This document shows, piece by piece, positions 27,701 to 39,268 of a stretch of DNA of 64,000 bases; within the stretch, counting starts at the first letter, position 1, and every line of letters begins with the position of its first letter. The notes below the pieces were generated by a model. It was not told the DNA's origin, ran no database searches, and saw only the letters and a program-made list of their open reading frames with translations. Source of the stretch: Hormiphora californensis (taxonomy: Eukaryota > Ctenophora > Tentaculata > Cydippida > Pleurobrachiidae); the NCBI GenBank assembly GCA_020137815.1, contig CM035359.1, positions 1,979,845 to 2,043,844 on the forward strand, given 5' to 3'. Position numbers and translations under genes: made by a program.

Positions 27701-30700
27701 GTACCCACACTATCAACAAGTTTGGTAAGTCTCAGTAATCCGGGAATATTATATTGGCAAGAATATGAGTTGTAAAAATACCATGAATTTCGAGTTTCCT
27801 GTACTGATGCTTGATCTTATTCCTAGGATACGACAACAACAATGATTACACGTGTTACGCTAAGAATCAGATAGCCAATAATGAAGAAAAAGTTGCTACT
27901 TCAACCACTGTGACCGTTGAGGTTTCCAAGAAGGTTGAAGTGTCCATGGAACCAACGAGGTAATGTGCTGGTATCATCAAGTCGGCTTGTCGTGATTAAC
28001 GTCCTCGTAAAATATCAAAATTACTAACTTCTCTTCAGTGCAACAGATGTGAAGAAGTCAACAGGCTCAAACATCATAACATGTCATGTAGATGGTGGTG
28101 CTGCACCTTATCGTGTTACCCTCGATAGACCCAATTCACAGGACACCATTGAGTGGACAGAAGATGGGTATGGTTATTTAAAATTACCTTTTGCATAAAT
28201 ACAGGCCAAGTGAACTTCAGGTGGTTAAACTAACATAATGTTTCCTTGTAGCTCAGTAAATTCATTGAATTGTGAAGAGGTAGACGTGCACGTCTACCTC
28301 GACATGTCGAATGTACTCAAGTGTACTCATACTCTTAACAAAGTGGACTATGCAGATAGTGGTCAGTAAAAAAATGCAAACTTGTAAATGGTCTCTGGTG
28401 TCATTTCCCAATGGATTACATATGGTACATATAATGACTCAGCTCTCCCCTCTAGGAACGTTCACTTGTACAGGCTACAACGAGCTAGCTGATGGGGATA
28501 CACAACAAACAGACACATCAACCTTAGACATCACTATCACATATGGTGTTCAAGTGACTCTGTCAGCCTCGCCTACTGTTATAGCTGTAGGAGAGGCTAT
28601 AATAGTAGCAAGCTTTGGGGGTACTGTCACGGTTACGTGTGTAGCTGAGGGTGGACGAACTCCCCATTACATGGTATGTCAGGGTAACTCACGTTAGACA
28701 TATAAATTACGCGTTTTACCTATCGCAACACCGTTTAGACTAAAATACATATCAATGTATTCAACAGAGGTTTTGTTACAGGAGTTGACTAAAGATGATA
28801 TCCCACTGGTTATTTACAACACTGATGACACTAGCAGCAATATCCTGGCTGACAAAGTGGTTGCAAAAGATAACAAGTTAACTCTAATATACGAAATTAG
28901 CTCCATTGGTTTTTATGATAACGGAGTATATGAGTGTGAATCGAAAAACAAAGCCTTCAATAAAGCTATTGCAACTAATGGTCAAGAACTCGAAATTGTT
29001 GTTGGTAAGTTGATTTTAATGATTTTATAGTTTAGGATATTTATACATACTATATAATATATAGTATATTTCCAACGCAACCGCGCCGGGATCAAGTCTT
29101 TATCTTTATTATATCAGGAGCCGGAAATATGATCAAAATGATTTGTCACGCACAAAAACATTCCGTGCAACCATTTAGTCTCTCGACTTATTTCAGAGAA
29201 TGTGTTTTTGGGAACTCCCAGCTGTTTTTCTCTCCGGAACAATCCGTTGCAAAAGATGACCTTGTGACAATTGAGTGCCGAGTGGGCGGTTTTCCAGAAC
29301 CGACAGTAGGACTTTCCCTTCAAGTTGGCAAGAACAAGGTGTTTCTTGAACATACTTCTAAATTTTACAATTACAACACCGAAAATGCAGAAAGGGTTAG
29401 TTTCCGAATCTTGTAACGATGTTATTAATTACGTTCAACGAGTCGCCGTTTGGTATTTTCTCGTCGGCAGGCGGCAATGCCGATCGTGTCTGTTGAAGAC
29501 AGAACTTGGCTTCCTGCTTTCTCAATGTGTCACAAATTAGGTAAGATACTCATGGAATATAGTTCCATCTCTAGATGCATGTTTCATGTAGGTACTTACG
29601 GTGACGGTTATATTTGAATATTTTTCAACCTGTGACGATGCAAAATACACGTGTACAGCTGTGGAAGGTGGAGATGAAAGTAACAAAGTAGCCCAATCTG
29701 TTTTCCAAGCCATCCCCAATTGTTAAGGGCTGTACAGGTATTCTCAAATCAATTGTATCAATCATAGCTGAAGACGTCTGACATAGATCAGTCGAAAGCT
29801 CCTGTTCTTAATTGAATATTAGTACTGCAAAATCGTTGTTTCTCTTTAATTGTCAATTGTATCAATTAGGGAGTTTAGGTACTTACTTAGGTACTTACTA
29901 ACCATGAAGCTCTAAATTATAGCCCCTGCCTCACCAGGTAGTTTAAAAATAATTTCCCTCCAAAGACTGCAATTGTGCTACCCCAATATTCACTGATTCT
30001 ACTAATTTCATGCCAATGCCTCAGATTTCAGGCCATTTATTATCGGAGGTGGTGTTGGAGTTGGTGGGTTTATCTTGGTGGCAGCTATTATCATTGTGAT
30101 TATCCTCCTGTTTGTGTGGGTCAAGAGGCGGGGACGCAAGAAGGATACCATCACAGACCAAACCAATGAAGCTGCTTTTAGGTGCGTATAAAGTAATTTT
30201 GATATAGCTGATTCTTGCTCTTTTAGACTTTTATAATCTGATGCAAACCAGTTTCTTTTCTCAGGAATGAAACCTTTTCGAATTCACCAGCAACAGCACC
30301 GCCAGGTATTTTATCACACAATTTCACGGCAATTTTGCATTTGCGGGCATCGCACTATAGACGCAGTACCCACGTACTATAGACGCATTATAAACGCATT
30401 ATAAACGCATTATAGACACACGCAATATAGACGCAATTTCGTAAGCAGCACTATAGACGCAATATAGACGCATTATAACAGCAATATAAACGCATTTTTA
30501 TAGACGCGACGCAGTATAGCCGCATTATAGGCGCACTACCCACCCCAAAATCACCTTATAGACGCACTATAGACGCATTATAGACTGACTATAGCAGCAC
30601 CATAAACGCTACATAGACCCATATAGACGCATGATAGAAGCATTATAGACGCAAATCGCTTTTTATAGACGCCGCGTCTATAAAAAACGTGCTTTTTTAA

Positions 30701-33133
30701 GAAGCACTATAGACGTACTCAGACGCACGCTGCCATATTTGAGGCGCAGTTGGGCGAACTATAAACGCATTTTTGTCGCATATAAAAGGAAGCAGTATAG
30801 ACGCATTATAGACGCATTATAGACGCATGTGCGCGAAATCGATAAAGACGCAATATAGACGCAATTAATAAGAAGGAGAGGGAGAGAGACTAGAGGGAGG
30901 GAGGGAGGGAGAGAGACTAGAGGGAGGGAGGGAGGGAGAGAGACTAGAGGGAGGGAGGGAGGGAGAGAGACTAGAGGGAGGGAGGGAGAGGGAAGGAGAG
31001 GGAAAGAGGGAGGGATACAGATCTGAGACAGATGGGGGGCCCCCCAAAATGTCGCTCGGCAATTTCCGCATTGGCTCGGTGATTGGTTCGGTAACAACAG
31101 GTGGTTTGCCGAGCCATGCGGCCTTGTGCGGTAAGTTTTCGGCGACCTCCTTGACTCTCCGAACCACTGGTTCGGCAAACCACCTGTTGTCACCGAACCA
31201 ATCACCGAGCCAATGCGGAAATTGCCGAGCGACATTCTGTCCCTGTACCCCTCCCTCAGTCCCTCCCTCTCCTTCCCTCTCCCTCCCTCCCTCGCCTCTC
31301 TCTCCCTCTCCTTTTTATTTTGCGTCTATATTGCGTCTTTATCGATTTCGCACACATGCGGCTATAATGCGTCTATAATGCGTCTATACTGCTTCCTTTT
31401 ATATGCGACAAAAATGCGTTTATAGTTCGCCCAACTGCGCCTCAAATATCGCACTGTAGCCTGGAGTACGTCTAAAGTGCTTCTTTAAAAAGCACGTTTT
31501 TTATAGACGCGGCGTCTATAAAAAGCGATGTGCGTCTATAATGCTTCTATCATGCGTCTATATGGGTCTATGTAGCGTTTATGGTGCTGCTATAGTCAGT
31601 CTATAATGCGTCTATAGTGCGTCTATAAGGTGATTTTGGGGTGGGTAGTGCGCCTTTAATGCGGCTATACTGCGTCGCGTCTATAAAAATGCGTTTATAT
31701 TGCTGTTATAATGCGTCTATATTGCGTCTATAGAGCTGCTTACGAAATTGCGTCTATATTGCGTGTGTCTATAATGCGTCTATAATGCGTTTATATTGCG
31801 TTTATAATGCGTCTATAGTACGTGGGTAATGCGTCTATAGTGCGATGCCCGCAAATGCAAAATTGCCCAATTTCACAGCCCACGCCAATTTTATTTTGTT
31901 TGGGAGTATGTGGAGATGCAGGGTATACCGACTAGACTATTTTACCAGAAATGTTCATATGAATTAATAATGACCTCATTTCCACTTCATTTTTTCCCTG
32001 CCCGGGTGAATGCCGAAGGCATTCACCCGGATGCCTTTTTACTTTGTAAAAAGGCATAGCATGGTTAGAATTCGAAAACGACATTTTGGTATACTAACTA
32101 ATCGGTAGAGGGACCATTTTGGTCACACTTTCGTTGCGAGGGCAACGGCGTAGCAACTAGAGCCGCGCGCACAACAACACGGTGCTCCTTCATCAAAACT
32201 TCCAATGACGCGATTCCTTGGACGTGGTGTGCGCGCACCACTCAGCAAAACATGAAATAGCGCTGCCGCGCGTTTCGCGTGTTACATACACATGATCATC
32301 TTGCGAGTCGAATGTGAAAGGTTAGATAAGTAGTTAAGTTGGAATGTCAAAAGCTAGTTAGCAAGTGTCATGTGAGTTAGCTAAGCTATGTGAGAAGTAT
32401 ACTGACAGCTAGATCGTATGCATCTCACATTACATTACGACCAAGCCTTGCATTGATCCTGTTGGCAGTGATACGTGAAACGGTAGGGCAGGGAAACACA
32501 GCATTATGAATACATAATGCAATAATTCTTGTTGGGTAAATGAGGCTCGTACAACAATTCATATGAGGTTAACATGTTAACATCCATGATTAGGTCAATA
32601 CGAACTGTCCTCATATGATACAATTGACCCGGAAAGACAGGCATACATGGTAAGAATCAATTTCGTACTTTTGTTATATGAGACATCGATAAAACATTTT
32701 CTTTTGAACCACAGTCAACGTCATTCCACCCCTCCCCCCCCCTCAGCTCAGAAAGAAAAAGGAAAGAGAATCGTACGTAGTCATGAAGCCCTCAACCACC
32801 TCGGTAAAAGCTTACAATTAAATTTCCTGTGTCATACCTTACACTACCTCACTGTGGTCTGAGCGATTCAGACTCTGAATGGCTCAGTGAAAAGGTACAT
32901 AAAACGAGACCCGGATCTCTCTCCTATAATAGGTCCCCGTGTATAATGATGATGTGGATGTTATTAGAAACAGTCCTACACGATTTCAAGAAGAACCTAT
33001 TTATATTCCACCCGTCTACGAGCATATGGAGGTGGTGAGATTGAAAGAGAGTATTTATAATGTTCATGTTTATGTTTATTGTTTACTTTACTTGGCGCCA
33101 AATTATCATGTACATGTATGGGTATATGTATAG
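21797..33133 (+). CDS. Ig-superfamily receptor array 1: signal peptide, about 16 Ig domains, TM, Tyr-containing tail (frameshifted)
   Basis: A leader split over exons 21797-21834 and 21929-21966 gives MQFFHLAPILFELLFPCLL. Then two near-identical five-Ig modules follow: exons 22355-22654, 22727-23467, 23587-23874, 23955-24248, and 24363-24662, 24736-25476, 25572-25856, 25937-26230. Next are single Ig or half-Ig exons: 26398-26688, 26976-27218, 27355-27522, 27596-27724, 27827-27959, 28039-28167, 28252-28361, 28456-28673, 28782-29004, 29197-29395, 29592-29737. The TM exon is 30025-30181 (FIIGGGVGVGGFILVA). Tail exons are 30265-30305, 32747-32803, 32872-32894, 32933-33061 or on to 33133. The Ig Cys and YxC motifs are clear (DAGEYTCKA). 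Most introns are phase 1. Two frame lesions relative to array 3 lie upstream of the TM: CCC for CCCC near 29218 and an extra T near 29701. Translation would therefore stop before the membrane unless these are sequencing errors. The tail has VYND, IYIP, VYEHM and IYN. Confidence 0.85.
22020..22320. mobile_element. Hairpin insertion in leader intron of array 1
   Basis: Arms such as ATCAGAATTGGACTAGTTTA and the inverse region around 22260-22305 pair, with inner CTCAGTGATGGATGG words. Array 2 keeps only the right part (43650-43800), so one copy has lost an arm. Confidence 0.6.
24269..26230 (+). repeat. Second five-Ig module, a tandem copy of 22321-24248
   Basis: Exons and introns both match module 1. 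The junction at 24269-24345 contains a leftover piece of leader exon 2 and its intron (TCTTCTGAAGCAAGTCAGTA). This shows the module came from a recombination that joined intron 6 of one copy to the leader region of another. Confidence 0.85.
26754..26925. mobile_element. Tc1/mariner-pogo type MITE in an Ig intron
   Basis: CAGTCGGACCCCGATTTA ends with inverse GGGGTCCGACTG, flanked by TA on each side. The same intron in arrays 2 and 3 lacks it, giving the empty site. Related copies: 39648-42053 and 59756-59934. Confidence 0.85.
30328..31867. mobile_element. 1,540-bp foldback element of TATAGACGCA repeats, 9-bp TSD
   Basis: The ends GGCAATTTTGCATTTGCGGG and exact inverse are flanked by CAATTTCAC (30319-30327 and 31868-31876). 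Array 3 has the uninterrupted site at about 57890-57910, so the insertion is proven by comparison. The arms consist of ATAGACGC-type decamers. The core has GAGGGAGG tracts and an inner inverted pair with GGTGATTGGTTCGGT. Long TIRs with a 9-bp duplication are typical of Mutator-like elements. There is no coding capacity. It sits in a cytoplasmic-tail intron of array 1. Confidence 0.93.
31996..32533 (+). mobile_element. Repeat family R1, copy C
   Basis: Starts TCCCTGCCCGGGTGAATGCC and ends CAATAATTCTTG. The matching site in array 3 (58010-58025, CATTTTTGGGTAAATG) is empty. No target-site duplication is evident beyond T residues. The X-box-like units are weaker here. Confidence 0.8.
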
Positions 33134-33750
33134 GTACCCGATACATATACACCTTCATCTTTGTACAGTATACAAAGTATATAAGATTAGAGTGAAATAC
33201 ACAGTATTTCACTCTAATCTTATGATGTTACTAAGGAAACGGTGCGGTGTCATCGGATACCCGAAACTCGAAAGAGTACTGACTTGAAACACCTCAGTAA
33301 TTCTATGGCCATGAGGGCGCTGAATATCGAGAGAGACCATCCTGCTTACGTGATTCAGCGTATCAAAATTAGTCGGAAAAGTGCCCTCACATAAGCATCT
33401 GGGCTGAAAATTTTCGACCGCTTTAAAGCGGTCGAAAATGTTCAGCCCAGAACTATCATATTACCCTATGTTCTTCCGAACCTCCAAATTTAATTGTCTC
33501 TATCTTATCTTTATGATCTTTATAGCACACGTGCTAAAACGATCATCCGGATGAATACTGCCCTTCGGGCAGGGAAAAATCCGACTTTATGTAACGCGCG
33601 ATGAAATGTTTGCAAAGAAAGTCCTCTCGCAACATTCAACGTAATTCACACGTGTGCGCGCGGGGAACCGGGAAGGAGTTTTTTTATTATAATGCAAATT
33701 GCAAATGATGAGTAATAATAGTAATAAAAAACTCACTCCCGGTGTGCAAA

Positions 33751-34029
33751 AAAAGCAAAGCAAAGCAGGCCAGCTAGGATAAATCCATTGCAGGGGGTGC
33801 TGATATCCCTTTCAATCGCGTCAGCCACGGTCCTTCCGGCTTCCGGTACAGATTTCTCTGCAGCGTAGTCAGGCGCTACCCCACAACATACGCCCTCGTG
33901 TTGCTCTCGGGTCTCTCAAGAGAGCCCCTACCAATCATAGCTTGGTCGGCTAGACGACATGCGCTAGACCAGGATCGAACCCGGGACCTAGTGCGTGAGA
34001 GGCGAGTGTACTAGCCACTACACCACCTT
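33751..34029 (-). mobile_element. tRNA-derived SINE
   Basis: Read on the minus strand, a tRNA-like head starts AAGGTGGTGTAGTGGCTAGT. It has an A-box-like TAGTGGCTAGTACACTCG and a perfect B-box GGTTCGATCC (33972-33981 on plus). The body of about 200 bp ends in TTTGCTTTGCTTTTTTT. It is flanked by GGTGTGCAAA (33741-33750 and 34030-34039). The anticodon region resembles tRNA-Glu (CTC). The corresponding place in the second duplication (about 63530) lacks it. Confidence 0.85.
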
Positions 34030-34086
34030 GGTGTGCAAATTGCATTCAAATATACACATTGCATGCAATGTATGCATTGGCAATAG

Positions 34087-34911
34087 GGTGTATAAGGTCC
34101 AAATGAGGCACGAAGTTTTTCTGAATCAGCTTTTCACTGTATGGCGGCGCCATACCCCATTTGATTCTCAGATGGGTCGCGGCGCCAGACAGGCTTTTCA
34201 AGACGAATCCAACGCAACCGGAATTAGCTTTCTATCTTATCGGGAAGGTGTGGTTTGCACTTTTTTAGCCGCGCGAGCCAATCAGAGGGCTGGATTTCGA
34301 AACTCTGGCCTCTGATTGGCTCGCGCAGCAAAAATGACTAAAAATGAGCGTGTGTGAACCGAACCACTCGACTGACACTCATCGTAACAAAACATGACAA
34401 CAGGCTTTTAATGCATTGTCATCAGCAGGCAACTGTAATTCACAAAGTGAAACGGCCAACTAATCGCTTGGCAATCTTGCCCCCTAATTTGCCAACTTGC
34501 TTATTAGTGATGGGTGTTTACATCGCTCTCACTAGCACATGTATCGAATATCGATACATGTGCTAGTGATGCGAAGAGTGCAGCTGAGCCAAGACTATCC
34601 GATCGTGAGAGTGTAGTAAATGCCCCCACACGCACACTGACTGACTGACATCGGCTCTGAATACAAGTCTCCAGACAGACCCACAATTACACCCGACCAG
34701 ACGCCGACGGAGTCATAGTAGTCCCTTCTACTACCGCACAGCTGCTACTCGATAGCATTGCTCCCGGACGACTCAGCGATCCAAACCAAACCAAACCGAA
34801 CCTTCCCGATAAGATAGAAAGATAATTCCGGTTGCGTTGGATTTGTCTTGAAAAGCTGATTCAGAAAAGTTCCGTGCCTCATTTGGACCTATTATACACC
34901 TATTATACACC
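34087..34911. mobile_element. Foldback element hosting an ultra-short MITE
   Basis: Left arm GGTGTATAAGGTCC onward pairs with the right arm ending GGACCTATTATACACC; both arms contain GATAAGATAGAAAG and CAACGCAACCGGAAT words. An inner hairpin at 34530-34570 is ATCGATACATGTGCTAGTGA with its inverse. The left arm alone carries the 56-bp MITE at 34137. Confidence 0.7.
34137..34192. mobile_element. Ultra-short MITE (56 bp) with 8-bp TSD
   Basis: CTGTATGGCGGCGCCATACC ... GGCGCCAGACAG, flanked by GCTTTTCA on both sides (34129-34136, 34193-34200). The right arm of the host foldback keeps the uninterrupted sequence, so the insertion is directly visible. Confidence 0.88.
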
Positions 34912-35014
34912 GTCAGACACTAATTGGCAATCGCATTTACATGTTCCCAGTCTGTCAGCCGCTCAAATATCTTTCCTTGAAATTTGAAATTTCTGAATTT
35001 TATTTATTATTTAA

Positions 35015-36404
35015 GGGTACGCCGACCGAAATTTTTTTTCGAGTGCAGGGAAATCTCTCGCCGTAGGGTTGTAGGCCATACCAAGGAGACCTCAAATATG
35101 CAATTTTAGCCCTTAAGTCGAATTCATATTTTTGCTACAGCTGTTTAAAAAATGTCCTGTAAATACGTTTTTGGCATCTCAAAAAATTTTTTCTAAAGAT
35201 AGGAGCATGAAAATTTGGGGATTTGAAAAGGACATGAAGGTGAATAACCACAAAATTTTTTTTTGCAATCCGAGCTGATTTCCGGTCCTGAGATGAATTT
35301 CTTTTTTTCCACTTTAACGCCCTATTTGGCAAAGTTCCGAAAACATGTGAAAGCTGTAAATTGGTGAAAAGTTGCGTCTAACGATTATCTAAGTGGCCAT
35401 AAATTTTGGGCGTGTCCTTATTTGAGATAAGCTGTACAGAGGTTTTTTTGTGAAAGCCGTCATTTCAGAAATAAATAAATTTCCTGTATCTCAAAAAACG
35501 ACTGATCGTAGAGACCTGAGACTATGCTTAAACGATTCAGAAGGTCCGATTTTGGGGGGGTCTTCTGAGAGACATTTTGCTCCTACTTCAACCGTTTTTG
35601 CTGTAATTGCGAAAAACAAATTCTATGAAAAGGGCAAAAGCTAAACTCCAATATCCTGTAATTAGGGAATTTTAGCTAAGAAAGGACCGAAACTATGGAA
35701 AAGTGTGTAACAAGCTAATTCCTTCACTATTTGGTCCATATGGGTCCCTATAATCACCAAAAACAAAATCACAAAAAATCCACGATGGCGAAGATGGGTT
35801 TTTGTTTTTCGCAATTACAGCAAAAACGGTTGAAGTAGGAGCAAAATGTCTCTCAGAAGACCCCCCCAAAATCGGACCTTCTGAATCGTTTAAGCATAGT
35901 CTCAAGTCTCTACGATCAGCCGTTTTTGAGATACAGGGAATTTATTTATTTCTGAAATGACAGCTTTCACAAAAAAACTCTGTACAGCTTATCTCAAATA
36001 AGGACACGCCCAAAATTTATGGCCACTTAGATAATAGTTAGACGCAACTTTTCACCAATTTACAGCTTTCACATGTTTTCGGAACTTTGCCAAATAGGGC
36101 GTTAAAGTGGAAAAAAAGAAATCCATCTCAGGACCGGAAATCAGCTCGGATTGCAAAAAAAATTTTTGTGGTTATTCACCTTCATGTCCTCTTCAAATCC
36201 CCAAATTTTCATGCTCCTATCTTTAGAAAAAATTTTTTGAGATGCCAAAAACGTATTTACAGGACATTTTTTAAACAGCTGTAGCAAAAATATGAATTCG
36301 ACTTAAGGGCTAAAATTGCATATTTGAGGTCTCCTTGGTATGGCCTACAACCCTACGGTGAGAGATTTCCCTGCACTCGACAAAAAAATTCGGTCGGCGT
36401 ACCC
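35015..36404. mobile_element. 1.39-kb hairpin element, GGGTACGCCGACC ends
   Basis: The two arms are near-perfect inverted copies with a short spacer around 35640-35700, so the same predicted peptide appears on both strands. TTAA precedes the left end and TGAA follows the right, compatible with a decayed TTAA duplication. No coding function. Confidence 0.85.
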
Positions 36405-36416
36405 TGAAACCCTTAA

Positions 36417-36866
36417 AGGTTGACAAGATACCTAAAACTTTTCGTATACCGTCTTATTTTGATTTATCATTAATTTTCAGCATTTTTTCAGAATTTTTTG
36501 TCGGCTAGAAATATGTGCAAAATAGGGGGCCTACTGACAAATGAGTGTGCCTTTTTTAAAATTGATACCGTAATATCTCCGGTTCCTGATGAGATACAGA
36601 AACCGTTTTGATAGCGTTGGAAAGGTCTTATTGAGATCAATCCAACGCAACCAAGATCAAGTCTTTATCTTTTGAGGAACCGGAAACGTGAATTTCAATT
36701 TGCGAGACGCAGTGAGTGTGCCCAGTAAAACCAGTGCTGACAATATCGGTAGACCCCCTATTTCGAATTTTTTTCTAGCCGACAAAAAATTCTGAAAAAA
36801 TGCTGAAAATTAATGATAAATCAAAATAAGACGATATACGAAAAGTTTTAGGTATCTTGTCAACCT
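36417..36866. mobile_element. 450-bp MITE flanked by TTAA (piggyBac-like)
   Basis: Ends AGGTTGACAAGATACC and exact inverse, with TTAA on both sides (36413-36416 and 36867-36870). The arms are about 115 bp. A TTAA duplication is the hallmark of piggyBac-type insertion. Confidence 0.8.
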
Positions 36867-37053
36867 TTAACTTCATTTCTTTTTCAGCTGGATCTAAGGA
36901 CGAATTAGACGGATTCAGAGCCTGGCCCTGGATTTATCTTGGAAAATCAAACTGTTTTAAATTTACCCTGGACTTTAGATTTTAGTTTTTCAATATTGTT
37001 GTTTCAGTAGGCCACAAGAGAGCTCTATCGGCGTGGAACCGAGAGCAGATAGT

Positions 37054-37178
37054 ACAACAAATAGAAACACGTTGGTTTACAAACAAATGTTTCGATCTTG
37101 CGATCTCATCAGTGTAACACTGATGAGATCGCAAGATCGAAACATTTGTTTGTAAACCAACGTGTTTCTATTTGTTGT
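37054..37178. mobile_element. 125-bp near-perfect hairpin
   Basis: ACAACAAATAGAAACACGTT and onwards pairs fully with the right half around centre 37116, with almost no loop. Confidence 0.88.
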
Positions 37179-37806
37179 TGTGATTTTAGTTTTTCCACGA
37201 TTTTCTTTTCCTAATCGGCCGATATCGGACTCTATAGTCGAATTTTTTAATCAAGGGACAGGGGGCCGCGCATTTACAAAAGTCTTTTTGCGCGTGCTAA
37301 ACGTTTTCGCTCATATCTCCTGTTCCTGATCATAAGATAAAGACTTGGTCTTGGTTGCGTTGAAAAGGTCTTTAAATTATCTTTCCAACGCTTTTGGGTT
37401 CAAGTCTTAACACGGCGTCATACACATTTCTATTTGGAATTTCTATCTGGCATTTCTATTTGGAGTTTCTATCTGAAAGAACCGCACGTGCAGATGCGCC
37501 GCGCCCGGCTCAAATTCACGTCCGAGATTAAAGAGAGAGACACACATTAACGTTATACTATTGTCTCTCACTCTCTCTGGAAAAACCGCACGTGCAGATG
37601 CGCCGCGCCGCGGCTCAAATTCACGTGCGTGTTATACAGATTCTGACAGAAAATACGAGCAAGAAATTCCAGATGGAAATGTGTATGACGAACTGTTAAG
37701 ATTGCCAGGAACTTGATCTCGATTATCACGCGCAAATACAAAGCCGCGCGACCCCTCTGAATGCGCGGCCCCTGTCCCTTGATTAAAAAATTCGACTTTA
37801 AGGGGG

Positions 37807-38010
37807 TAGTGGAAGCTCTTACGGTATTTCCCACGCCCCGTGGGAAAGTTTTCAAACCGTGGGAAAAGAGAGATACATACAATAACATATAAAAAATAAT
37901 TATTTTTTTATAGTTATTGTATGTATCTCTCTTTTCCCACGGTTTGAAAACTTTCCCACGGTCAAAAACTTTCCCACGGGGCGTGGGAAATACCGTAAGA
38001 GCTTCCACTA
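37807..38010. mobile_element. 204-bp hairpin element TAGTGGAAGCTC
   Basis: TAGTGGAAGCTCTTACGGTA and inverse at the right end, with a short AT-rich loop at about 37890-37905. Inner arms contain TTTCCCACG words. Confidence 0.85.
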
Positions 38011-38697
38011 GGGGAGACACACTGAGGTTGGTCGGAAAACGTTAAAATCTGGGTGCCTTTCATTGCTAACAATTCGCTTGGAATGCGCTGCAGCCCCCTC
38101 ATGCGCGCACCCCCGCAACGAGGGGACTGGAGGGAATGCCGCGCGCGCGTTTGGCCTGAGCCCGGCTGGGTCGAAAATAACTTTGCGGTCGAAAAAACGG
38201 CGGTGCTTATAACTTTGGCCCCTGAAGTCCGTTTTGCTTGATTCTTTCACTAGCTGTTAGATCTGACAATTATCTACCTTGCTGTTTTTGAGAGAAGTTA
38301 ATTGGACTTGAGGAGGCTGAGCAATAGCCGTTCAAAGATTGGTTGTTTTCAAAAAGTGACGTCACAGATCCCTGCAGGGACACTTTGTTTCAAATTTGAA
38401 TTAAAATCTCGAATTTTTTTATTTTACCGCACTCGATTTTGCGGAGTTTGGTTCATATCTCCTGTTCCTGATAAGATAGAGACCTGAAACCGGTTGCATT
38501 TGAAAGCTCTTATCTTCCTCTTTCCAACGCTACCAAAACGATTTCTGTACCTTATCTGGAACCGGAGATATGATTGATTATGTATTCCCCCCCAGCGCGG
38601 TATTCCCTCCAGGCCCCTTATATTATATTATAAGGGGCCTGCAACGTATGCCAAACAATTCGCAGTTTTGGCGCGCGCGACGGGTTATATATCCGTT

Positions 38698-39230
38698 AAA
38701 GTCGGATTTTTTGAAGTTGTCACCCCCCTTCTCGTGCGCGGAATGTTTTTGCGCGTCACATCACATGTTAACATGTGGTGTGCGCGTCAAAATTGATAAA
38801 TTTCACATGCGCGGTCATTTGGGTAAGCGGTAAAGGTTGACCCGTCCCCTGAGAATTTAAAACTGTTTTGGCCATAACTCAGCCATTTCTTGACCAATTT
38901 GCAAAATCTTTGGCTCATTGGAAAGAGGGCATTGAGATCTTTAAAATGAGCTCAATAAAATGAAAATTGGCGCAAATTGCGCGGCGTAGTGGCGAAAACG
39001 CGCATTTTGCGCCATTACCCCGCGCAAAGCCGCGCAATTTGCGCCGATTTGGATTTTCTTGGGCTCATCTGAAAGAGCTCAATGCCCTCTTTCCAACGAG
39101 CCCAATATTTTGCAAATTGGTCAAGAAATGGCTGAGTTATGGCCAAAGAAAAATAAAATTCTCAGGAGACGGGTCAACCTTTACCGCTTACCGGTCATTT
39201 GGGGGTGACAACTTCAAAAAATCCGACTTT
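38698..39230. mobile_element. AAAGTCGGATTT hairpin element with nested inner hairpin
   Basis: Same ends as 5156-5303. An inner palindrome (38830-39185) built on GGTTGACCCGTC and CAAATTGCGC words is inserted, which makes this copy about 530 bp rather than 150 bp. Confidence 0.75.
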
Positions 39231-39268
39231 AGGGTCTGGTTAGGGTTTGGTTTATGGTTATCGGTTAA

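Noticed and set aside
30759-31425. Pro-Ser-Leu-rich frames on both strands
   Set aside because: They lie in GAGGGAGG tracts in the core of the 30328-31867 foldback.
33751-34029. Functional tRNA-Glu gene
   Set aside because: The acceptor stem is not closed and the tRNA-like part runs into a 200-bp body with a tail and flanking duplication, so it is a SINE.
34087-34911. CRISPR-like array or riboswitch
   Set aside because: Eukaryotic context; regular spacing with unique spacers is absent, and the structure is explained by inverted repeats.
35135-36284. Two near-identical 65-residue frames on opposite strands (MPNRALKWKKRN)
   Set aside because: They are the two arms of one hairpin; no gene evidence.
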